The position numbers were made by a program, and so were the translations under genes. From positions 44,313 through 108,312 of the forward strand of contig CAZTCB010000001.1 in the NCBI GenBank assembly GCA_964612455.1: a stretch of 64,000 bases of DNA. Direction: 5' to 3'. Shown one piece after another: positions 54,550 to 63,299 of this stretch. The notes below the pieces were generated by a model, which saw only the letters and a list, made by a program, of their open reading frames with translations, did no database searches and had not been told where the DNA came from. The stretch comes from SFEB01 sp964612455 (lineage in GTDB: Bacteria > Bacillota > Clostridia > Christensenellales > CAG-314). Every line of letters begins with the position of its first letter. The first letter of the stretch is position 1.

Positions 54550-55767
54550 TCACTCCTTTGCAGCCGCTATTCCCGCGGCGGCCCCCGTAGACAACGCAAT
54601 CTGAATATTAAAACCGCCGGTCAATGCATCCACGTCCAACACTTCGCCGCAAAAATACAGTCCTGACACGTTTTTTGTTTGCATCGTCTTTGGCTCTATC
54701 GACTTAACGTCAACACCGCCCCGCGTGACGATAGCGCTATCCGGTTCGTCTACGTCGATTATGTCGAAACAAAGCCCTTTGATTTGTTTCAGCAGATGTT
54801 TGCGTTCCAAAACAGTAATCGAATTAACTTGTTTCATCGGTTCTATATCGCATAAACTTACGACATACCGCGCTAACGACTCCGGCAATAACATACCGAG
54901 AGAATTTTTAAATTCTTTGTTCTTTTGCAAGGAAAAATCCCTCAATAATCTCTTATCCAAAACGTCTTCGGACAAGGCAGGCTTTAAATCGATTTCTATT
55001 TTATACTTTTCCCCTTTCTCGTATTTAGCAGATAAGGAAAGCACCGTAGGTCCGGATAATCCGTTGTGAGCAAAAAGCATCTCGCCGAATTCTTCAGCAA
55101 TCATCTTTTCATTGCAAAACAATCTCAAATTAACGTTTTTTAACGATAATCCCGCCAAATCATGCTTTTGCTTAGTGACAAGCCCGACCAACGACGGCTT
55201 GGGAGTAATGACATTTAATCCCATATTTTTTGCAAAAACATATCCGTCACCGGTACTGCCCGTCAACCTGTAGTAGTTGCCGCCGGTTGCCACAATCAAT
55301 CTGTCGCAACGATACTCACCGATATTTGTATCTACCACAAAACCGTCGGTTACTTGTTTTATATTATTTGCGTTTACTTTCAGAAAAATTTTTACTCCGA
55401 GATTATTTAAAACCTTCTCAAGGCATTTGGTTATATCGGACGATTTGTCAGACCGAGGAAAAACCCTACCGCCCCTTTCCGTTTTTAGTGGACAGCCAAA
55501 AAGAGTAAAAAAATCCATCGTATCATTACAATCAAAACCCGAGTAACTTGCGTACAAAAACTTTGCGTTGGTCACTACCGAGCTAAAAAACGTCTCGCTA
55601 TCGCAAGCATTTGTTACGTTACAACGCCCTTTGCCGGTGATGAAGAGTTTTTTACCGAGTTTTTCGTTCTTCTCTATCAATATAACATCGGCGCCGGGAT
55701 TTGTTTGCTTAGCTTTAACGGCGGCCATCATTCCCGACGGACCGCCGCCAATAATCAATATTGTCAT
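54550..55767 (-). CDS. HI0933/YhiN family FAD-dependent oxidoreductase
   Basis: 405 residues. Rossmann FAD-binding start ILIIGGGPSGMMAAVKA, then KLGKKLFITGKGRCNVTNA, the family signature. The C-terminal FAD-contact segment is SGLYFCGEVLDVDALTGGFNIQ. The physiological reaction of this widespread flavoprotein family is not established. It overlaps surE by 4 bp. Confidence 0.93.
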   Translation of the reverse strand: MTILIIGGGPSGMMAAVKAKQTNPGADVILIEKNEKLGKKLFITGKGRCNVTNACDSETFFSSVVTNAKFLYASYSGFDCNDTMDFFTLFGCPLKTERGGRVFPRSDKSSDITKCLEKVLNNLGVKIFLKVNANNIKQVTDGFVVDTNIGEYRCDRLIVATGGNYYRLTGSTGDGYVFAKNMGLNVITPKPSLVGLVTKQKHDLAGLSLKNVNLRLFCNEKMIAEEFGEMLFAHNGLSGPTVLSLSAKYEKGEKYKIEIDLKPALSEDVLDKRLLRDFSLQKNKEFKNSLGMLLPESLARYVVSLCDIEPMKQVNSITVLERKHLLKQIKGLCFDIIDVDEPDSAIVTRGGVDVKSIEPKTMQTKNVSGLYFCGEVLDVDALTGGFNIQIALSTGAAAGIAAAKE

Positions 55768-56528
55768 TCAAGTTTTTCCTTCAGTTCTTTTAAAAATTCC
55801 CTATCGCATATATCGAGCTTTAACGGCGTAACGGTGATATACCCCTGCCCTATGTAATACGCATCCGTTTCTTCCGGTTCGGAAAAAGCAACGAAATCGC
55901 CCGTTAACATATACTCGCCGCATTTGTCCGAATCGATACCCTTCAACGTTTCGTATATGTCCTCAAACATCTTTTTGCCATACTGAACAACCTTGATACC
56001 TTTTATTGCGTTACTCGATACGCATGGTACGTTTACGTTAAAAAAAGTCCCATTGTGACTCAGTTTGTAAAATTTCTCGACGTTAGCCGCCATAAAATCG
56101 CATGTCGCGTTGAAATCTAATAAATTTTGATCGACATGTTCGCAAGCATAGGATAACGCAACGGCAGGTAACCCCATTATCACGCCCTCACTCGCAGCCC
56201 CAACCGTACCGGAATAGTAAACGTCAACCGTAAGATTCGGTCCCACGTTAGGTCCAGCAACAACCATATCGATAGGTAACTTTAAGCATCGGACGGCAAA
56301 TCTGACGCAATCCGCAGGCGAACCCGTCAAAGAATAAGATTTTACCGCGCCTTCCATCGGATGCGCTTTAAGCTGCATCGGACGCCTAAAAGTCATACTG
56401 TGGCTAAAACCCGACTTTTGACCGTCAGGTGCCACGACGTAAACCTCGTTGTCTTTTGCCAAGTATTTTACAAGTTGCTGCATTCCCAAACTCTGAATGC
56501 CGTCGTCGTTAGTAACTAAAATTCTCAT
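55764..56528 (-). CDS. surE: 5'/3'-nucleotidase SurE
   Basis: 254 residues. Metal-dependent nucleoside monophosphatase. The metal-binding NDDGIQSLG is near the N-terminus, then PDGQKSGFSHSMTF, SGTVGAASEG and the conserved VAGPNVGPN. It lies 9 bp after rluB and is coupled to the flavoprotein gene. Confidence 0.95.
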   Translation of the reverse strand: MRILVTNDDGIQSLGMQQLVKYLAKDNEVYVVAPDGQKSGFSHSMTFRRPMQLKAHPMEGAVKSYSLTGSPADCVRFAVRCLKLPIDMVVAGPNVGPNLTVDVYYSGTVGAASEGVIMGLPAVALSYACEHVDQNLLDFNATCDFMAANVEKFYKLSHNGTFFNVNVPCVSSNAIKGIKVVQYGKKMFEDIYETLKGIDSDKCGEYMLTGDFVAFSEPEETDAYYIGQGYITVTPLKLDICDREFLKELKEKLE

Positions 56529-56537
56529 GATTATCCC

Positions 56538-57242
56538 TTATATCGACAAAAGGTAGTCGATTTCCTTATCGTTTAAAAACCTATATTTACCGCGCGATAA
56601 TCCGCCCAAGCGAATATCGCCTTCAGCCGTACGCTTTAAAAATACCACTATCTTACCGACGCTTTCAAGCATTTTACGCACCTGACGATTTCGTCCCTCT
56701 GTGATAATAATCTCTACTTTTGTAAATTTCTCATCAGATTCTATCACCTGAGCCTTTGCCTTGGATGTCTTCTTTCCGTCGATAATAACGCCGTTTCGTA
56801 ATTTTTCTAACTCCGACTCGGAAATTTCTCCCTCAATTTTTGCGACGTATGTCTTTGGAATTTCGCTTTTCGGATGAGTCAGTTTTTGAGCCACGTCCCC
56901 GTTAGTTGTCAATAACAACAATCCCTCGGTATCGTAGTCAAGCCTGCCTACCGTAAAAAGACGCGCTTTCACATCAATTAACTCCATAACCGTTTTACGA
57001 CCGAGTTCATCCTTTGCCGTGCAGACGTAACCCTTTGGCTTGTGCAACATTACGTAGTAATCGCGACTCTTATATTTAACACGTCTCCCGTCAACAGTAA
57101 CAGTATCGTTGTACATATCCACATCATACCCGAGCTCCGTCACGAGTTTACCGTTGACTTTCACTTTACCTTCGGACACGAGCTTGTCGGCGCCTCTCCT
57201 GCCTGCTACGCCGCAACCCGCCAAAAACTTGTTTATTCTCAT
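56538..57242 (-). CDS. rluB: 23S rRNA/16S rRNA pseudouridine synthase, RluB/RsuA family
   Basis: 234 residues from ATG 57242 (AAGG upstream; a TTG at 57257 would overlap it). N-terminal S4 RNA-binding domain (MRINKFLAGCGVAGRRGADKL) and RsuA-type catalytic motif GRLDYDTEGLLLLT with the nucleophilic Asp. C-terminal GRNRQVRKML. In Firmicutes this single RluB-like enzyme usually modifies helix 89-93 uridines of 23S rRNA; the precise site is inferred. Confidence 0.93.
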   Translation of the reverse strand: MRINKFLAGCGVAGRRGADKLVSEGKVKVNGKLVTELGYDVDMYNDTVTVDGRRVKYKSRDYYVMLHKPKGYVCTAKDELGRKTVMELIDVKARLFTVGRLDYDTEGLLLLTTNGDVAQKLTHPKSEIPKTYVAKIEGEISESELEKLRNGVIIDGKKTSKAKAQVIESDEKFTKVEIIITEGRNRQVRKMLESVGKIVVFLKRTAEGDIRLGGLSRGKYRFLNDKEIDYLLSI

Positions 57243-57258
57243 AAAATTACCTTGCAAT

Positions 57259-57286
57259 AAAAAAAGATAGTGATAATATCACTATC
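57259..57286 (-). terminator. terminator of dacF, containing its stop codon
   Basis: On the - strand, GATAGTGAT and ATCACTATC (loop ATT) are followed by seven T. The dacF TAG stop (57284-57282) lies inside the 5' arm. rluB begins 17 bp downstream of the T-tract. Confidence 0.8.
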
Positions 57287-58337
57287 TATATATGATACTT
57301 AATTTTTGGTAAAAAAGCAACTCATTTTTAAAACTTATTTCTAATTTTGAAAAATTACCGCAGTTTTCCGCTAAACGATACGATATATCCGTTTCTTCCG
57401 TACCGTCCGACCTCAACGGATAGGCAACCGCTCTATCGCAACGATAAAAAATGTTTTTATCGCCGTTCGTTTCTTTAAATACTTTATTTTTAGGCACAAT
57501 TGTCCTCAAGTAAAAGTTGTCAAAACCGTACGTTAACAAGGCTTGAGTTTCCTCAAACATAGGTCCGCAATTTAAAACCACACACACGAGTTGCATACCC
57601 TGATTGGTTGCGCTCCCCACGAAACACCTGCCTGCTTTTTTAGTATAACCTGTCTTAACGCCGTCCGCAAACTGATAATTTTTCAACAGTTTATTTTTGT
57701 TATACAAAATCCTAAAATTTCCGTCGTCAATATTTCCGATTTCGGCTTTTTTAGATGATACTATTTCAGATATTGTATCGTTATTTAACGCACAACAGGT
57801 TATTTTTGCCAAATCCTCGGCAGTTGTATAATGCTCTTTAGCGTCAAGCCCATGCGGCGTAACAAAATTACTGTTTAACGCCCCGCACTCCCTTGCCGTT
57901 TCGTTCATTAACTTGCTGAAATCATCAAGATTTCCCGAAACGTGCAACGCAAGCGCAACCGCACTATCATTGCCGCTACGCAATAATAATCCGTACAACA
58001 ACTCCTTAACGGAGAGTTTCTCTCCACGCTTTAAATATATACTGCTACCTTCTATTCCAACCGCTTGTTGAGGTACTATTACCGTTTCATTTACGTCGCA
58101 ATTTTCAGCAACAACGAGCGCAGTCAAAATTTTTGTGCAGCTTGCCATTGGCAATTTTGCCGCTTTGTTTTTTTCATACAGTATTCTTTGACTGCTTTTT
58201 TCCATCAAAACAGCTGCCTGCGCCGACGTAAAAGGTGCAATCGATTTTTTATTATTCGTTTTTTCAACAGGCAAAAACCCACTAAAGATAAAAAATGCGG
58301 CAATTGCTAAAATAAAAACGTATATTTTTTTTAGCAT
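57282..58337 (-). CDS. dacF: D-alanyl-D-alanine carboxypeptidase (DacF/PBP5 family)
   Basis: 351 residues with an N-terminal signal peptide or anchor (about residues 5-24). Active-site Ser in MASCTKILTAL (SxxK), SGNDSAVAL (SxN) and DGVKTGYTKKAG (KTG). It trims pentapeptide stems of peptidoglycan; the Bacillus homologue DacF shapes spore cortex. The gene follows ytfJ and the DUF2953 gene, a sporulation-associated neighbourhood. The C-terminal amphipathic anchor of PBP5 is not obvious. Confidence 0.92.
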   Translation of the reverse strand: MLKKIYVFILAIAAFFIFSGFLPVEKTNNKKSIAPFTSAQAAVLMEKSSQRILYEKNKAAKLPMASCTKILTALVVAENCDVNETVIVPQQAVGIEGSSIYLKRGEKLSVKELLYGLLLRSGNDSAVALALHVSGNLDDFSKLMNETARECGALNSNFVTPHGLDAKEHYTTAEDLAKITCCALNNDTISEIVSSKKAEIGNIDDGNFRILYNKNKLLKNYQFADGVKTGYTKKAGRCFVGSATNQGMQLVCVVLNCGPMFEETQALLTYGFDNFYLRTIVPKNKVFKETNGDKNIFYRCDRAVAYPLRSDGTEETDISYRLAENCGNFSKLEISFKNELLFYQKLSIIYR

Positions 58338-58338
58338 A

Positions 58339-58707
58339 TCAATTTTTTAGTGCCTCTATCAAAGAACCCGCTATATCGGCTACCTTTTGAATAGTGCTTT
58401 CACCATCAAACTTTACAAGTTTTACTCCGTCTTTATTTGTTATCAAAAAACCGACAGGACTTAACGTTGCGCCTCCGCCGCTACCGCCGGCAAAATTGTT
58501 ATCGTTTTTCGACTTTTTAGCGTCATACTCCCCTCCTCCGGCAATAAAAGCGAAAGAAACTTGAGAGATCGGCATTATCGTGCTACCGTCTATGCCGACA
58601 AAAGGTTGACCTACTATCGTATTTGTTTCTGCCGCTTTCTTAATATTAAATATTGCCGACTCTACTATTTGCTCTATCGGATTTTGAGGATAACCTTGTA
58701 CTTGCAT
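58339..58707 (-). CDS. ytfJ: sporulation protein YtfJ (GerW family)
   Basis: 122 residues from ATG 58707, which has AAAGGAG 6 nt upstream; codons up to 58737 precede that RBS. Marks: PIEQIVESAIFNIKKAAE, VGQPFVGIDGSTIMPISQVSFAF, the Gly-rich GGSGGGATLSPVGFLI, and a hydrophobic C-terminal helix. The family (GerW) is linked to spore germination and coat function; the mechanism is unknown. The start lies 62 bp inside the DUF2953 gene. Confidence 0.93.
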   Translation of the reverse strand: MQVQGYPQNPIEQIVESAIFNIKKAAETNTIVGQPFVGIDGSTIMPISQVSFAFIAGGGEYDAKKSKNDNNFAGGSGGGATLSPVGFLITNKDGVKLVKFDGESTIQKVADIAGSLIEALKN

Positions 58708-59266
58708 CTTTTTCTCCTTTAAAAACGTGCTTAACAAACACTTTTAAAAATAAAAATATTGAAGTAAAAAACACCGCCTTGGCAGTTATTGTTGTTTTTT
58801 GATCGTTGACGTTGATTTTTGTTTTTGCACGATTAAAAAGTCTTTTTAATACAGTGCCAAAAACTACGGCTATTCCTAAACCTCCAACCGTCAGATTCGG
58901 CTGTTTAGAAAACTCGTATATATCAACGTCAACGGTCAAGTCGGCATAAATGCATCTAAGCGCTTTTACCGCCCAAAGATTTATCGGTTGCTTAAAATCA
59001 AGTTCATTAAAACCGATTTCTTTTTCTTTCGGCGCAAAAAATATCAATTTTTGATTTTTTGCATCAACCTTGAGCTTTAATACCTTTACGCAATTAAATA
59101 ACTTTATTTCGCAAACAACGATACCGTTTTTCACGTCAATATCGACAGTCATTTTAAAAACTATCGGTAAAAAAAGTATTACGTCAACTGATATCAACAG
59201 CCACAAAGCAACCACAGCTTCATCCGACATATTGTTAGTTTTTACCGTTTTAAAAAAAATATGCAT
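58646..59266 (-). CDS. DUF2953 domain protein (YtfI-like)
   Basis: 206 residues from ATG 59266 (a TTG lies two codons upstream). N-terminal membrane helix (about 20-38: WLLISVDVILFLPIVFKMT), beta-rich middle with the DUF2953 phrase VCEIKLFNCVKVLKLKV, a second hydrophobic stretch (GGLGIAVVFGTVLKRLF) and a third near the end. The DUF2953-ytfJ pair is conserved in spore formers. It overlaps ytfJ by 62 bp in a different frame. Function unknown, probably in sporulation. Confidence 0.82.
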   Translation of the reverse strand: MHIFFKTVKTNNMSDEAVVALWLLISVDVILFLPIVFKMTVDIDVKNGIVVCEIKLFNCVKVLKLKVDAKNQKLIFFAPKEKEIGFNELDFKQPINLWAVKALRCIYADLTVDVDIYEFSKQPNLTVGGLGIAVVFGTVLKRLFNRAKTKINVNDQKTTITAKAVFFTSIFLFLKVFVKHVFKGEKDASTRLSSKSDRANSRVGNI

Positions 59267-59305
59267 TGTCAACGCAATACATATTTTTCAACTCTTTTAT
59301 TCAAT

Positions 59306-59965
59306 TTAATCCACTACCACCACGTCGGTTTCGTCTTTTAAAAACTCAGGCAAATCGCCTTCTTCGACGTTAAAGTTTTTATCGCGATTGCTGTTGTAAA
59401 AATCTCCTTGCAACGTTTCCGTTTGCCCTATGACCGAAATCTCTTTGATGCGTTCTAACAATTCGTCATAGTTAGGTAATTGCTCCAACCCCATCAAATC
59501 AAAGCGTTTTAAAAACTCGTCCGTAGTGCCAAACAACAACGGCTTGCCAATCGTATCTTTACGACCGACTATTTGTATCATATTTAATTTTGAGAGATTT
59601 CCTATGGCATAAGTGCAATCAACACCGCGCATTTCCTCTATCTCGAGACGCGTCAGAGGTTGTTTGTACGCAATTATCGCCAAAGTTTCCAACATTGCCT
59701 TCGTCAATTCTTTTTCTCTGATAGGATTTAAAACAAGCGAAACCTCATTTACGTAATCGGAATTTGATGAAAACTGAAGTTTTCCGTTAAACTCGAGGAG
59801 CGTAATGCCGCAATCTCCCGAGTATTTTGCCTTAAGTACCTCGATTGCTTTATTCAACTCCATTTGGGTTATCGACAGTTTTTCGATTATATCTTTTTCC
59901 CCGACTTCATTGCCCGAAACAAATAAAATAGACTCCACTATATTAACTAACTTCGACGTATTCAA
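59306..59965 (-). CDS. scpB: segregation and condensation protein B
   Basis: 219 residues. Winged-helix kleisin partner of the SMC-ScpA complex. Marks: NIVESILFVSGNEV, RLEIEEMRGVDCTYAIGNL and GRKDTIGKPLLFGTTDEFL. It overlaps scpA by 23 bp. Confidence 0.95.
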   Translation of the reverse strand: MNTSKLVNIVESILFVSGNEVGEKDIIEKLSITQMELNKAIEVLKAKYSGDCGITLLEFNGKLQFSSNSDYVNEVSLVLNPIREKELTKAMLETLAIIAYKQPLTRLEIEEMRGVDCTYAIGNLSKLNMIQIVGRKDTIGKPLLFGTTDEFLKRFDLMGLEQLPNYDELLERIKEISVIGQTETLQGDFYNSNRDKNFNVEEGDLPEFLKDETDVVVVD

Positions 59966-60842
59966 AATCTATGCCATCTCCTTTACTTTCGTGATTTTTT
60001 ACTATTTTTATATCCCCAAACTCTTTATCTTGCACCGTATATAAAAACTGATGTTTTGACAACTCCAACAACGCCGAAAAAGTAACGACGACCTCGCTCC
60101 TTGATACTGTTTCGCTAAAAAGCTCAAAAAAACTCAATTCATCGTTTTCGTTAAGCTTGGCAACCAAAAAAGCAATCCTGTCTTTTACGGAAAAACTCTC
60201 CTTCTTTATCTCCCTCACGACGTTTTTGTCAAGCTCTCTCATCTCGACTTTGTTAAGTATTGATGCAAAAGCATCGAGAAGGTTTTCTAACGAAAAGTCT
60301 TTTAACGTATACCTGACTTGCTCGGTTTGCTTGCTCGGCTCTTTAAACAACCTATCCGGGTTTTCAATAGTCTTTAACTCTTCGGCCGCTTCTTTTAAAA
60401 TCTTGTACTCCTCCAGTTGTCTGATAAACAAACGCTTTGGAGAATTGTCGTCATCATACAAATCGTCAAAATACTCCTCTGGAGGCGGCAACATATCGTG
60501 TGATTTTATTTCCGTCAACGTTGCCGCGATATACATGTACTCGCTCGCCTTATCAACGTCGAGTACGTCTATCTGCTCGATATACCTCAAAAATTGATCG
60601 GTAATATCCGAAATAAAAATATCTTTAATTTCTATTTTAGCCGCATTTACAAGTTGTAAAAGTAAATCCAACGGTCCGGAAAAATTTTTGATATCAATCG
60701 ATAAAGCGTCTTTATCGTAAAACTCATCATCGTCCGCCAGCCCTTCCGTATCGCATAGGCTCTCGTTTTCATCGCTACTCGTTACGTCATCAATCTCGTC
60801 GTCATCCACGCCAAAAAACGGTGAATTAAAAAAATCTCTCAT
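59943..60842 (-). CDS. scpA: segregation and condensation protein A
   Basis: 299 residues from ATG 60842 (GGAGAAAAG upstream); more upstream in-frame codons overlap the M50 gene and lack an RBS. Kleisin subunit bridging the SMC heads. An unusual acidic N-terminal extension (about residues 9-45, many Asp/Glu) precedes the conserved FSGPLDLLLQLVNAAKIEIKDI (partial). The C-terminal winged helix ends VTFSALLELSKHQFL. Confidence 0.94.
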   Translation of the reverse strand: MRDFFNSPFFGVDDDEIDDVTSSDENESLCDTEGLADDDEFYDKDALSIDIKNFSGPLDLLLQLVNAAKIEIKDIFISDITDQFLRYIEQIDVLDVDKASEYMYIAATLTEIKSHDMLPPPEEYFDDLYDDDNSPKRLFIRQLEEYKILKEAAEELKTIENPDRLFKEPSKQTEQVRYTLKDFSLENLLDAFASILNKVEMRELDKNVVREIKKESFSVKDRIAFLVAKLNENDELSFFELFSETVSRSEVVVTFSALLELSKHQFLYTVQDKEFGDIKIVKNHESKGDGIDFEYVEVS

Positions 60843-60868
60843 CTTTTCTCCTAAAAAATCGTTAATTA

Positions 60869-61627
60869 TTAAGGCGTAGGTAACCCGAACAAACCCCACA
60901 AAGACGACAATCCCGTCTCTATCCAACCGCCAACGTACTCTATATACAAATTTAGCGGTGACAAATTAATCCCGAAAAACCTATCGGTGATAAACCCAAA
61001 AACAATCAATGCCAACAGTATCGTACTTCCGTTCTTTCGCAAAAACTCGATTACCCTGTTTCCGCTCGGTAGCAATGCCTCCAGCAACCTAAATCCGTCA
61101 AGAGGAAACAACGGCAGCAGGTTAAAGAGTAAAAAATTGACGTTAAATATAACGGACAAGTATAAAAAATACCTGATGACAAACCACAAATAAAACCAAA
61201 CGTCAAAGCCCGACGGCGACGGCAACAACAAAAATAACGCCTGCAACAAACTAAAAAATACGGCAAAAATTGCATTAGTCACCACGCCGGCTATCGACGT
61301 TTCTATCATTCCTTTTTTATAATTGTTAAAGTTGTACGGATTAACCGGTACTGGTTTTGCCCAGCCGAAACCCACCAAAAACATCATCAGCATCCCAAAC
61401 GGCTCAAAATGTTTTAACGGATTTGGCGTCAGTCGTCCTTCATACTTTGCCGTCTTATCTCCGTTGACCAATGCCGCTACACCATGTGCCATCTCATGAA
61501 ACGACAATGCTACTATCAGCGCCAGACAAAAAGCAACGACAAAAAGCAACGCCAACAAGGTAGCTATTTCCGGTGAAGTAAATGATGAATAATAATTGGC
61601 TATTTCTATTGCGTTATATATTATCAT
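60869..61627 (-). CDS. site-2 protease family (M50) membrane metallopeptidase
   Basis: 252 residues from ATG 61627. Polytopic membrane protein with the zinc motif in LSFHEMAHGVAALVNGD (HExxH) and the second metal motif in LLPLFPLDGFRLLEAL. It is the small YwhC-like type without PDZ or CBS domains. Its substrate is unknown. No RBS lies at a usable distance; the promoter implies a leaderless mRNA. It is followed by scpA-scpB, a common neighbourhood. Confidence 0.92.
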   Translation of the reverse strand: MIIYNAIEIANYYSSFTSPEIATLLALLFVVAFCLALIVALSFHEMAHGVAALVNGDKTAKYEGRLTPNPLKHFEPFGMLMMFLVGFGWAKPVPVNPYNFNNYKKGMIETSIAGVVTNAIFAVFFSLLQALFLLLPSPSGFDVWFYLWFVIRYFLYLSVIFNVNFLLFNLLPLFPLDGFRLLEALLPSGNRVIEFLRKNGSTILLALIVFGFITDRFFGINLSPLNLYIEYVGGWIETGLSSLWGLFGLPTP

Positions 61628-61633
61628 TTTTTC

Positions 61634-61662
61634 ATTATACCTCTTGGCATTTTTTTTTGCAA
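61634..61662 (-). promoter_or_regulatory. promoter of the M50 protease-scpAB operon (leaderless)
   Basis: On the - strand, TTGCAA (61662-61657), a 17-bp spacer and TATAAT (61639-61634). The ATG at 61627 begins 6 bp after the -10 box. Confidence 0.75.
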
Positions 61663-61763
61663 GCGTTTTAATGATTACAAAACAAAAATCAATAAAATGC
61701 AACACTTTCGGACAATTGTTAATAAAAACTCACTACAAATATAATTAACTTTTATAATTAACT

Positions 61764-61808
61764 TTTTACCAAAAAAAACGCCCGTTAAAGGCGTTTTTTT
61801 TGGTAAAA
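61764..61808. terminator. strong terminator after the prepilin gene
   Basis: ACCAAAAAAAACGCC pairs with GGCGTTTTTTTTGGT around CGTTAAA, and pairing extends into flanking ACTTTT/AAAAGT. T-runs exist on both strands. Confidence 0.85.
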
Positions 61809-61821
61809 GTATGACCGTTGA

Positions 61822-63233
61822 TTATTCGTTTATAAATTTAGCAATAGTTAAAATACTAATACTATTATCGTTTGCCGTCGCACTTAACTCGTCGTTATAC
61901 TTATCATTTCCATTATAATAATCAGTATAACTGCTCTCACTACCGTATTTTACGACGCATGTACCATATGCTGAACCATTCGTACCGTAAACACTTCCAT
62001 ACAACACGGTGGCGTAAGCGTCATCGGTAAATATAACATATTTATTCACAAAACTACCTGTGGATAACACAAATTTGGCATTATCAGGGCAACTTGTAAA
62101 CCACGTATCGTCGCAAGTAATATCGCTCTTTTTGTATTGAGTACGTGCTACGTTCCCGTTAACAAGAGTCATTGTGCAGTTTGTCGTCCATTCGGCAAAT
62201 TTTTTATCCAGAGTAACTTTCGATTGATTAAAAATAGTACCGATAGCAAATCCGCATTGCCCCTCCGTTACGTTTATTTTGACGCCGTCTATTTTGCAGC
62301 TTTTAATGTTAACGGTCGCGTTCTGCACTTGTCCAATCATCCCACCTACTTGATTTTGTCCGTATACCGTACCGCCGCTGATTTCGCAATTCTCTATAAC
62401 AACATTACTGCTTGGACTCACGTGACCGACCAAAATCCCCGTGGCTTCTGTTTCTAGATCACCAGCGGTAGCATCTACTACTTTTATGTTTTTTATCGTT
62501 AAGCTACAACCCTTCGTTCCTCCAAATAAACCCTGTGAGAAAAGATTGTCGCCGTACAAAGTACCCTTCTTAACCGCCGCCAAACCTTTAATTATTGTTT
62601 TGCTCTCGCTTTTCCCTTCAAGGGTTACGCTGCCACTCGTGATTTCAGGAAAGGCAGCATCTGCTCCCATGAGGTCTATTACGTCGGTATCCAATTTAAT
62701 GACGAGATTGGTTGTTGCTACTTTGCCGTCGTTGATTTGGTTTGCAAGCCAATAAAACTCTTCAGCCGTCTTTACGGTATAAGTAGTCGTCGTTACGTTA
62801 TTATCAGTTGACGTGCTTGGCGTAACAGATTTTTCATCTATCACACCGCTTAAAGAGTACCAACCGTTATTTTTAGTCGCATTTAAATCCGTAGGATAAA
62901 TTACGTTAAACTCTTTATCGGTGTAAACTATGCGGTTTAAAGTCCTATCCCAAAAGAAGCAGGTATCCGTAGCCAACGGCTTATAATCTTTAGCCGTCAT
63001 TCCGCCTTCTTTGAGCGCGGCGTAAACGTCGACTATCGTCTTGTTTCCCGTTACTTCTTCTATTGCGAGATACTTGTTCATCGTGTTTACCGCTTGAGTG
63101 TCTGCCGAAGTGTTGGCTTTCTTGATGATACTGCTAAAGGTCGGGATAAGTACCGCCGCGAGTATCGCGATTACTGCGATGACTACTACCAATTCTATGA
63201 TAGTAAAGCCTTTTTTGTTCCTTTATGTTCCAT
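61822..63233 (-). CDS. prepilin-like secreted/adhesin protein, 5' frameshift
   Basis: The open frame begins at TTG 63192 (456 residues), but the codons just upstream read KKGFTIIEL, completing a type IV prepilin N-terminus with G^F processing site. An ATG at 63233 would give MEHKGTKK if the A6 run (63216-63211) had one more A. As it stands the ATG frame stops after 12 codons, so a -1 frameshift is present. After the hydrophobic helix comes a KANTSADTQAVN segment typical of pseudopilins. A long Thr/Val/Gly-rich part with beta-helix/GLUG-like repeats (VIENCEISGGTVYGQNQVGGMIGQ, in part) follows. It is likely a surface adhesin-type minor pilin; the function is inferred. Confidence 0.8.
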
Positions 63234-63247
63234 AGGGAATTTCTCGT

Positions 63248-63286
63248 AGATTGGCGGTGCGCGAGTAATTGCGACACCGCCTATCT
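63248..63286. repeat. strong inverted repeat between the recombinase and prepilin genes
   Basis: AGAT-T-GGCGGTG (63248-63259) pairs with CACCGCC-T-ATCT (63275-63286), with further GCG/CGC pairing inside. There is no T-tract. It could terminate recombinase transcription, regulate the prepilin start or mark an element edge. Confidence 0.55.
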
Positions 63287-63299
63287 ATGCGTCGAGTTA

